Shown piece by piece: positions 8,658 to 15,446 of a DNA stretch of 64,000 nt. The DNA comes from CAZJHX01 sp964545715 (lineage in GTDB: Bacteria; Myxococcota_A; UBA9042; GCA-2863065): NCBI GenBank assembly GCA_964545715.1, contig CAZJHX010000011.1, positions 1 to 64,000 on the forward strand, written 5' to 3'. The notes under the pieces were generated by a model, which saw only the letters and a list, made by a program, of their open reading frames with translations, searched no databases and was not told where the DNA came from. The position numbers and the translations under genes were made by a program. Position 1 is the stretch's first letter, and every line of letters starts with the position of its first letter.

Positions 8658-9790
8658 CGGGCGAGCGGCACCACCTCAGGGAGCGCCTCCGCGCACGCCT
8701 GAACGTCGCCCTCTGTGGAGTGGCGGCTGAGCGTGATGCGCAGGCTGCCGGTGTCTCTCTCGGTCAGCCCGATCGACTTCAATACGTGACTTGGGCCCGT
8801 CTGGCCGGCATGACACGCCGAGCCGCTGGACACGTAGATGCCCCGCTCTTCCAGCGCGTGCAGCATGATCTCAGCGCGTGCGCCTCGGATGTTCACATTG
8901 ATGTTGTTGCACAGCCGCTTGTGCCGGTGACCGTTGAGCGCCACGTTGTCGATGCGCTGGGCGATGGACTCGATCAGCTGGTCGCGCAGCCGCGTCATGC
9001 GCGCGGCGTCCGCCTCCATGTTCTCGACGGCGATGGCCGCAGCCGTCGCGAAGCCGACGATGCCCGCCACGTTCTCGGTCCCGGCCCGCCGGCCGCCCTC
9101 CTGACTGCCGCCAGCGACCAGCGGCCGCAGCTTGGCGCCCTTGCGCACATAGAGCACGCCGACGCCCTTGGGGCCGTGGATCTTGTGACCGGCGAGGGCC
9201 AGCGTGTCCGCGCGCATGCGGCGTGGGCGCACCGGCAGCTTCGTAAAGCTCTGGACGGCGTCCACGTGCAGGTGGGCCTGCGGGCAGAGGTCCTCCAACA
9301 GCTCGCCGATCTCGTCCAGCGGCTGGACGGTGCCGATCTCGTTGTTGGCGTGCATGACGGCGACCAGCGCGGTGTCGTCGGGCCGGATCAGCCGCTCGAG
9401 CGCGTCGACGTCGCAGATGCCCTCGCTGTCGCAGGGGATCTCCTCGACCGTGAAGCCGCGGCCCTCCAGAAACTGGCGCTGGCCGCGTACGGCGGGGTGC
9501 TCCAGCGCGAAGATCAGCGCGTGACGTCGCTTGGGAGACGCCGCCATGGCTGCGCCGCGCGTGCCCATGTTGTCGGCCTCGGTACCGCCGCCGGTGAACA
9601 CAATCTCGGCCGGGTCCACTGCCAGGGCATCCGCAAACGTCTGCCGGGCGTCGCGCATCCCCTTCGCTGACTTTGCCCCCAGCGCGTGCAGCGAGCTGGC
9701 GTTGCCGAAGTGCTGGGACAAGAACGGCAGCATGGCCTCAACGGCCAGCGCATCCATGGGCGTGGTCGCCCCATTGTCCAGATAGATCAT
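8654..9790 (-). CDS. Cysteine desulfurase (NifS/IscS-like, probable ThiI partner)
   Basis: PLP-dependent enzyme that removes sulfur from cysteine as an enzyme-bound persulfide. The start MIYLDNGATTP at 9790 is the standard family start; an upstream ATG adds nine residues. Visible residues are TEAD near 70, His98 (stacks on PLP), Asp177, the PLP lysine Lys203 in AGHKIHGPKG, and the persulfide cysteine Cys326 in SSGSACHAG. It lies 30 bp after prs and overlaps thiI by 4 bp. No iscU, hscA or fdx is nearby, so a role in tRNA thiolation is more likely than general Fe-S assembly, as for NifZ in Bacillus. That assignment rests on context. Confidence 0.9.
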   Translation of the reverse strand: MIYLDNGATTPMDALAVEAMLPFLSQHFGNASSLHALGAKSAKGMRDARQTFADALAVDPAEIVFTGGGTEADNMGTRGAAMAASPKRRHALIFALEHPAVRGQRQFLEGRGFTVEEIPCDSEGICDVDALERLIRPDDTALVAVMHANNEIGTVQPLDEIGELLEDLCPQAHLHVDAVQSFTKLPVRPRRMRADTLALAGHKIHGPKGVGVLYVRKGAKLRPLVAGGSQEGGRRAGTENVAGIVGFATAAAIAVENMEADAARMTRLRDQLIESIAQRIDNVALNGHRHKRLCNNINVNIRGARAEIMLHALEERGIYVSSGSACHAGQTGPSHVLKSIGLTERDTGSLRITLSRHSTEGDVQACAEALPEVVPLAR

Positions 9791-9820
9791 ACGCAGTCCA
9801 GGTTGATCATGCGGCACCTC

Positions 9821-10759
9821 TCAGGAGAACAGCTCGCCGACCGAGTCGCCGTCGTGGATGCGGCGGATCGCCTTGGCGAACAGCTGGCCGACCGGCAGCA
9901 CGGACAGCTTGGGGAACGGCTTCTGAGCGGTCGAGATCGAGTCCGTGACCACCAACTCGTCGATGGCGCTCTTCGTGATGCGGTCGACAGCGCTGCCACT
10001 GAGCACCGGGTGCACGCACGTGGCCTCAACCGTCAGGGCGCCGCGCTTCTTCAAGAAGTTGGCCGCCTCGATCAGCGTGCCGCCACTGGCGACCTCGTCG
10101 TCCACGATAAGACAGCGCTTGCCCTCGACGTCGCCGATGACGTTGACCGCTTTGGGCTTGTCGTCGTTGCCGTAGCGGCGCTTGTCGACGATGGCCATGG
10201 GCAGGTTCAAGCGGTTGGCGTAGGCGCCCAGCTCTTTGGCCTCGCCGGCGTCGCCCGCGACCAGCACATAGTTGTCCAGATCACGCTTCTTCCAGTGCTC
10301 GCAGATCAGACGCACCGCTTTGAGCTGGTCGACGGGAATGCGGAAGAAGCCCTGAATCTGCGGAGAGTGCAGGTCCATCGTGAGCACACGGTCGGCGCCG
10401 GCGGTCATCAGCAGGTCGGCCATAAGGCGCGCCGTGATGCTGATGCGGGGCTGGTCTTTCTTGTCCGAGCGGGCGTACGGGAAGTAGGGCATGACCGCCG
10501 TGATGCGCGCCGCCGACGCGTGCTTCAGCGCGTCGATCATGATCAGCAGCTCCATCACACCTGTGTTGACCGGCGGACAGCTGGTCTGGATCACGAAGAC
10601 GTCGCACTCACGCACGTTCTCTTCGATGCGGACCATCAGGTTGTCATTTGAGAACTCGACGACCTTGGTGCGGCCAAGCGCCACGTCCAGGAAGTAACAG
10701 ATGTCTTCCGCCAGCGCCGGGTGGCTGCGGCCCGCGAAGATCTTTAGACGTCCTTCCAT
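9821..10759 (-). CDS. prs: Ribose-phosphate pyrophosphokinase (divergent)
   Basis: Makes PRPP from ribose 5-phosphate and ATP for nucleotide, His and Trp synthesis. The start MEGRLKIFAG at 10759 has a good Shine-Dalgarno (GGGGAAG) and gives 312 residues, the usual length. Conserved parts include the N-terminal FAGRSHPALA, MPYFPYARSDKK (90-101), LHSPQIQGFF and the flexible-loop VDKRR (191-195). Two sites depart from the class I consensus: the PRPP loop reads DDEVASGGT (220-228) rather than DDxIDTGGT, and the ribose-phosphate region reads VAGDAGEAKE (167-176) instead of SPDxGGxxRA. It is the first gene of a six-gene minus-strand run. A paralogous class or altered regulation is possible. Confidence 0.87.
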   Translation of the reverse strand: MEGRLKIFAGRSHPALAEDICYFLDVALGRTKVVEFSNDNLMVRIEENVRECDVFVIQTSCPPVNTGVMELLIMIDALKHASAARITAVMPYFPYARSDKKDQPRISITARLMADLLMTAGADRVLTMDLHSPQIQGFFRIPVDQLKAVRLICEHWKKRDLDNYVLVAGDAGEAKELGAYANRLNLPMAIVDKRRYGNDDKPKAVNVIGDVEGKRCLIVDDEVASGGTLIEAANFLKKRGALTVEATCVHPVLSGSAVDRITKSAIDELVVTDSISTAQKPFPKLSVLPVGQLFAKAIRRIHDGDSVGELFS

Positions 10760-10790
10760 CGACTTCCCCTGCGTCGTCGGTTGCCGCCGC

Positions 10791-10819
10791 AGAAAGCCAA
10801 CTGTTCGCACCGATGTCAA
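10791..10819 (-). promoter_or_regulatory. Weak candidate promoter for prs
   Basis: On the minus strand a perfect TTGACA (10814-10819) lies 55 bp before the prs start. The hexamer 17 bp downstream (CTTTCT) matches the -10 consensus poorly, so only the -35 element is convincing. The divergent kamA start lies on the other side, so this 93-bp gap must hold promoters for both directions. Confidence 0.25.
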
Positions 10820-10852
10820 TAGTCATTTGTGACAGTGCTAGTATCCCCAGCC

Positions 10853-11965
10853 GTGACGGCCCGAATTCCCTACTACAGCGCAGTCCCTGACTCCGACTGG
10901 TCCGATTGGCGCTGGCAGCAGCAAAATCGTGTCACCACTTTGGATCAACTGTCGGAGATTATTGCGCTGACAAGCGATGAGCGCGCGGCGTTTGACGCTT
11001 GCGTGGGCCGCTTCAGGTTCGCCGTCACGCCGTATTACGCCGGTCTGATGGCGCCCGACGATCCGCGGTGTCCGATTCGGCTGCAGTCGATTCCCGCCGG
11101 CGCCGAGCTGACCATTACGGCCGGCGAGCTCGCCGACCCGCTCGCCGAAGAGCAGCACATGCCGGTGCCCGGACTGACGCATCGGTACCCGGACCGTGCG
11201 CTGCTCTACACCACCCACAACTGCGCCATGTACTGCCGATTCTGCACGCGTAAGCGCAAGGTGGGGGACCCGGGCAGCGCACAAACCAAGGGAGAGCTGG
11301 CCGCCGCGTTTGCTTATTTGCGGGCGCACCCCGAGATCAAGGACGTCATCATCTCGGGCGGCGACCCGCTGAGCCTGTCCAACGATCGTCTGGGTGCGAT
11401 TCTGGATACGCTGGCCGGCATCGAGCATGTCGAGGTCGCCCGCATCGGCACGCGCAACCTGGTGACCCTGCCGCAGCGCGTTGACGCTGGCTTTGGCGAC
11501 GTGCTGCGGGCACACCAGTCACGCCGATTGGCCATCTTCTTGATGACGCACTTCAACCACCCAAAAGAGTGCACTGACGAGGCCTGGGGGGCGTGTGATC
11601 GCATCAGCGCGGCCGGCACCCCCATCCAAAACCAGATGGTCCTGCTGCGAGGGATCAACGACGACGCGGACGTCGTACAGCAGCTGAACCGGCGTCTGCT
11701 GCGCATGCGGGTCAAGCCGTACTACATTATCCACGCCGACATGGCGCAGGGCATCGGCCACTTCCGCACGCCGGTCAGCGCCGGCATCGCGATTCTGGAT
11801 GCGCTGCGTGGACACACCAGCGGTCTCGCCGTGCCCCAATACGTCGTCGATCTGCCGGGCGGCGGCGGCAAGGTCCCGGTGATTCCGGACTACGTCACGG
11901 CGCGCGGCGACAGCGGCTGGACCTTTCGCAACTACCGCGATCGGTCGTACGAGCTGATCGAGTGA
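10853..11965 (+). CDS. kamA: Lysine 2,3-aminomutase family radical SAM enzyme
   Basis: Radical SAM and PLP-dependent aminomutase, most like lysine 2,3-aminomutase (lysine to beta-lysine). The iron-sulfur motif CxxxCxxC is at Cys124, Cys128 and Cys131 (NCAMYCRFC), the SAM-binding GGDPL follows at 169-173, and the PLP lysine is Lys340 in LPGGGGKVP. The 370 residues are shorter than clostridial KamA (416) but longer than EpmB. Glutamate 2,3-aminomutase is another possibility. No ablB acetyltransferase or epmA/efp is adjacent, so the product's fate is unknown. The GTG at 10853 is preferred; GTG 10829 adds eight residues. A TAGTAT box at 10839-10844 lies so close that a leaderless message is conceivable. 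Confidence 0.85.
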   Translation: MTARIPYYSAVPDSDWSDWRWQQQNRVTTLDQLSEIIALTSDERAAFDACVGRFRFAVTPYYAGLMAPDDPRCPIRLQSIPAGAELTITAGELADPLAEEQHMPVPGLTHRYPDRALLYTTHNCAMYCRFCTRKRKVGDPGSAQTKGELAAAFAYLRAHPEIKDVIISGGDPLSLSNDRLGAILDTLAGIEHVEVARIGTRNLVTLPQRVDAGFGDVLRAHQSRRLAIFLMTHFNHPKECTDEAWGACDRISAAGTPIQNQMVLLRGINDDADVVQQLNRRLLRMRVKPYYIIHADMAQGIGHFRTPVSAGIAILDALRGHTSGLAVPQYVVDLPGGGGKVPVIPDYVTARGDSGWTFRNYRDRSYELIE

Positions 11966-13455
11966 CAGCTGTCCGAAAACGCTGGCTCGTGCTCGGTGGA
12001 TTGCTGCTGTTTTACAGTTGGTTTGTGCACTTCTGGCCCACCTTTCACGCCGCCAACGAGTCGATCCGGCTGTACTTCGTGTCCAGCGTCGTCGACCACG
12101 GCACCCCCGCGGTGGACGAGGTCCTGGAGCGGTATGGCGGGCGCAACGTCGACCGCGCAGAGTTCGAGGGACACAGCTATCTCGACAAGGCGCCCGGGCT
12201 CTCCTTTGCAGTGATGCCGCTGTATTGGGTGTTGACCCGCCTGGGCATGTCGACCGAGTTCGTAGATCTGCCGGCCCTCTACCACCTGCTGTTGATCTTT
12301 GGCGTCGCGATCCCGGCCGTGCTGGGCGTGTATTGGGTCCACGGCATCGTGCTGGAGCAGACCGAGGGGGACGATCGGGCCGCCTGGACCGCCGCGCTGG
12401 TGTTGGGCCTGGCCACGCCGTACGCCTTGTACGCTACGCTGTTTTTCGGCCATACGCCGGCCGCGGTGCTCGGGATCGGCAGCCTCTACTACCTGCGCCG
12501 CGACATGTTCGTTACTGCGGGAGCGCTGGCCGGCGCGATGGTCCTGGTCGACACCGCCACCTGCGTGCTGGCGACGATTCTGGGGCTGTACGCGGGCATC
12601 AAGACCCGCCGCCTGGAGTGCATGATCCGCTTCGGCCTGGGCGGCATCCCGTTCGTCGGCGCCCAGCTGGCTTACAACACCTGGCTCTTCGGCGAGCCGT
12701 TCCGCTTTGCGTACTCCTACAAGGCCGCCGCGGACCTCGCCGCTATTCACGAGCAGGGCTTTATGGGCTTTCGGCTGCCGTCGGCCGAGGCGCTGGTCGG
12801 GCTGAGCGTCGGTCCCATGCGCGGGCTCTTCTATCATGCGCCGGTCCTGCTGATCGGTCTGCTGGCCTTTCGTCGCGCGCGCTTTCTGGCTGTGGCCGTG
12901 GGCGTGTACTTCTTGTGGATCGCCTGCTTCGTGGACTGGCCCGCGGGCGCCAGCTACGGTCCACGCCACCTCGTGGTTCTGGCCCCATTATTGGCGGTCG
13001 GCGTCGGCCTGGCGCTGCACGGCGACCCGCGCCTGCGGTGGGTGGTGCCCGGACTGGCGGTCGCCTCGTTCGCGGCCACCTGGGCGATGATCGCGACCTT
13101 CCCGTATGCCCCCGGCGGCTTCGACGCGCCCCTGGTCCAGCTCGGCTTTCCCATGGTCGCCGAGCGCCACTTCAGCCCGACCCTGTTCGGGCTGCCGGCG
13201 CTGGCGTCCTTGCTCGTGATCGGTGGTATCGTCGCCGTGCTCAAGCCGTCCCGGCGGACGCTGCTCGCCGGCCTGGCGGGCGTCGTGCTCATCGCTGCTG
13301 CGGTGCTGGCGCGGCCCGAAGACAGCCGGATGAGCCTGGGCAGTCGCTGCTTTGTGGAGTGCCTGACCGAGCACCCCGAGACCGGCAAAGCGCTGTGTGA
13401 AGAGGCCTCAGGCCGCTGGGTCGAGCGCGCGTGTGTGTGCCGGCTCCCTCGTTAG
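11962..13455 (+). CDS. Polytopic membrane protein, GT-C glycosyltransferase-like
   Basis: Membrane protein of 497 residues with about ten predicted helices. The first loop holds NESIRLYF, VVDHGTPAVDE and SYLDKAPGLSF. This layout (acidic/Arg after helix 1, then KPPL- or KAPG-type motif before helix 2) is typical of GT-C transferases such as the PMT/ArnT superfamily, which move sugars from polyprenyl phosphates on the outer face of the membrane. The exact substrate is unknown. The C-terminal tail is soluble and Cys-rich (CFVECLTEHPE...CVCRL) and is likely extracytoplasmic. Its GTG start overlaps the kamA stop (GTGA), so the two are co-transcribed, though no functional link is obvious. Confidence 0.75.
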   Translation: MTAVRKRWLVLGGLLLFYSWFVHFWPTFHAANESIRLYFVSSVVDHGTPAVDEVLERYGGRNVDRAEFEGHSYLDKAPGLSFAVMPLYWVLTRLGMSTEFVDLPALYHLLLIFGVAIPAVLGVYWVHGIVLEQTEGDDRAAWTAALVLGLATPYALYATLFFGHTPAAVLGIGSLYYLRRDMFVTAGALAGAMVLVDTATCVLATILGLYAGIKTRRLECMIRFGLGGIPFVGAQLAYNTWLFGEPFRFAYSYKAAADLAAIHEQGFMGFRLPSAEALVGLSVGPMRGLFYHAPVLLIGLLAFRRARFLAVAVGVYFLWIACFVDWPAGASYGPRHLVVLAPLLAVGVGLALHGDPRLRWVVPGLAVASFAATWAMIATFPYAPGGFDAPLVQLGFPMVAERHFSPTLFGLPALASLLVIGGIVAVLKPSRRTLLAGLAGVVLIAAAVLARPEDSRMSLGSRCFVECLTEHPETGKALCEEASGRWVERACVCRLPR

Positions 13456-13577
13456 ACCCTCTTCAGCGCTTTCGATGCGGCGGTACCCTCCATCGGCTCG
13501 CATAGGCTGTCAAGTCGGCGCACACCAGCCCTGTCGTATCGGCCGGTCGCAAACGGCAACGGGGCGGTCGTCGCCGC

Positions 13578-14177
13578 GTGGCGCACGTCATCCGGCCGGA
13601 CGTCCTGCACGACGCGCCGCTGCACGTCACCATGCGCCTGGCTGCCGGGTTGCCTTCGCTGCGCCGGGCACGGACCTTTCGCGTCGTTCGCCGCGCGCTG
13701 GCCACGGCCTGCGCCCGCTTCGGCGTGCGCATCACCGACTGGAGCGTCATGACCAACCACCTGCACCTGATTGTGGAGGCGCCCGACAAGCGCGAGCTGT
13801 CACGCGCCATGCAGGGGCTGGGCATTCGGCTGGCCCGCCGCCTCAACGGCGTGTGGCGCCGGCGGGGCAAGGTCTTCGATGGCCGTTACCACGCGCGCGC
13901 CCTGACGAGCCCGCTCGAGGTTCGCCGCGGTCTGGCCTATGTTCTCAACAACGCGCGTCGTCACGCCGCGCGCGGCGGCCACCGATATCCCAAAGACTGG
14001 CTGGACCCGTACTCCACGTCCCTGGAGTTTGAAGGTTGGCGCGAGCAGCCAGTTCCCCCGGAGCACGCCATATGTCTGGACCGCGCCCCGCCGGGCACCT
14101 GGCTGCGCCGCGAAGGCTGGCGAAAGCACGGGCTCATCCCGATCGCAGAGCTGCCACGGCCCTGGCTCACCCGGTGA
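13578..14177 (+). CDS. REP-associated tyrosine transposase-like protein (RAYT)
   Basis: Y1 (IS200-type) HUH nuclease fold. The HUH motif is NHLHLIVEA (His61, His63), and the catalytic tyrosine is probably Tyr121 in LAYVLNNARRH. Length and the basic C-terminal extension fit RAYTs, which are single-copy domesticated transposase relatives that act on REP palindromes. The only usable start is GTG 13578. The frame stays open back to 13506 and encodes a basic leader (GRKRQRGGRRR) of the sort found in intact relatives, without any ATG, GTG or TTG. The 5' end may therefore be damaged or a rare start used. No IS ends or target-site duplications are visible around it. Confidence 0.82.
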   Translation: MAHVIRPDVLHDAPLHVTMRLAAGLPSLRRARTFRVVRRALATACARFGVRITDWSVMTNHLHLIVEAPDKRELSRAMQGLGIRLARRLNGVWRRRGKVFDGRYHARALTSPLEVRRGLAYVLNNARRHAARGGHRYPKDWLDPYSTSLEFEGWREQPVPPEHAICLDRAPPGTWLRREGWRKHGLIPIAELPRPWLTR

Positions 14178-14190
14178 TCACGCGCTGCTA

Positions 14191-15315
14191 CTAGAAGAAC
14201 CGAATCCACAGGTACCAGAGCGCGAAGCCGGACTGGATCGCGATGCTGATCAGGCTGAACGTCACCATGCGCGCCTGCGGCCGAAAGTCCACGGGCACCT
14301 CGTCCGACAAAATGGCGCGATGGTTCAAGATGCTGAGTATCGGCGCCGTCAAGAACGAGAGCGTCGTCGCCAAATCTACCAGGCCGCTGAGGCTCTTGAG
14401 GAAGTACGCCACGATCAGCAGCGAGCCCAGCGCCAGCGCCAGCGCCGCGCCCCAGTACGCGCGATCCAGGCCCGGCAGCGCCTCGTCGGCGGCCTCAGCG
14501 GTCTGGAAGCGGCGGACCAGCTTGGAGATGGCGCGCGGAAAGCCGTCGATGACCGTGAGCGTGGTCGAGAACATCACCAGCAGCGCGCAGGTGCCGATCA
14601 GCGGCCTGGACCACTCGCCCAGCGTCGACGTGTACAGCGCGATGACCTGATAGGCGAACGCGCCGGCTTTGTCGGCAAGCGGCGCGCCGGTGCCGTGCAT
14701 CACACCGGCGCCCAGCATCAGGAAGCAGAACGCCAGCAGCGCCGTGCCGATGTACCCGATGTTGAAGTCCAGCATGCTGTCGCGCAGGGTCGGCGCGTAG
14801 CCGGTGTCGCGCTTGCGGGCCAGCGTCCACAAGGAGTGCCACACCGAGATGTCGATGGCGGACGGCATCCACCCGATCAGCGCCGCCAGAAACAGGGCGG
14901 ACTTGACGTCGAACCCGCTCGGGATGAGCGCAAAGGTGGACCAGTCGATGCGCGGCAGGACAAGCAATGTGGCCGCAAACGTCGACACCGTCAGCACGGC
15001 GACCACGGCCTTCATCAGCCGGTCCAGCAGCTTGAACCTGCCGAAGTACAGGATGAGCATGCATGCGAATGTCAGCCCCGCCGACAGGAACAATAAGGAG
15101 CTGCCGGCGCCCAGCGTGGCCTTGGCCAGGCCCGCGGTGACGACGGTGACCGCCGCCTGAACCGTGAACATCGTGCCGGCCGTCAGAATCGCGTACAGCA
15201 CCAGCGCCCAGCGGCCCTGGCGCCGATAACCCTCCAGCAGGCTGGTCCCAGTGGCAGCGGCGTATCGCGGGCCAAACGAGAAGGGCGGGTATTTGATGAT
15301 GTTGGCGGCCAGCAC
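14191..15315 (-). CDS. Nramp-family divalent metal transporter (true 5' end probably near 15450)
   Basis: Inner-membrane transporter of the Nramp/NRAMP-like branch for divalent metals. The first ordinary start in frame is GTG 15315, giving 374 residues beginning VLAANIIKYPPFSFGPRYAA. The frame is open upstream and encodes a first helix that belongs to the family (SFLSALGPGLLFAGAAVGV then SHLVQSTRAGA). The gene therefore probably begins at an ATA codon at 15450-15448, overlapping the TAG of the upstream lipoprotein gene (ATAG), for about 419 residues. The helix-1 DPGN motif of classic MntH is replaced by AGAAVGVS, so metal choice may differ. About 11 helices are expected. Confidence 0.8.
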   Translation of the reverse strand: MLAANIIKYPPFSFGPRYAAATGTSLLEGYRRQGRWALVLYAILTAGTMFTVQAAVTVVTAGLAKATLGAGSSLLFLSAGLTFACMLILYFGRFKLLDRLMKAVVAVLTVSTFAATLLVLPRIDWSTFALIPSGFDVKSALFLAALIGWMPSAIDISVWHSLWTLARKRDTGYAPTLRDSMLDFNIGYIGTALLAFCFLMLGAGVMHGTGAPLADKAGAFAYQVIALYTSTLGEWSRPLIGTCALLVMFSTTLTVIDGFPRAISKLVRRFQTAEAADEALPGLDRAYWGAALALALGSLLIVAYFLKSLSGLVDLATTLSFLTAPILSILNHRAILSDEVPVDFRPQARMVTFSLISIAIQSGFALWYLWIRFF

Positions 15316-15446
15316 CAGGCCGACCAGGCCCAGGCCGAAGACAGCGCCTGCGCGCGTGGACTGGACCAGATGGGAGACGCCGACCGCCGCGCCTGCGAAG
15401 AGCAGGCCGGGGCCGAGCGCGCTGAGGAAGCTGCGGCGGTCCGGAG

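Noticed and set aside
12018..13400. 460-codon plus-strand frame inside the GT-C-like gene
   Set aside because: Arg/Ala-rich shadow in another frame of a membrane protein with clear helices.
13578..14177. Active IS200-type insertion sequence
   Set aside because: No end hairpins, no partner tnpB and no second copy seen; the protein fits the single-copy RAYT group.
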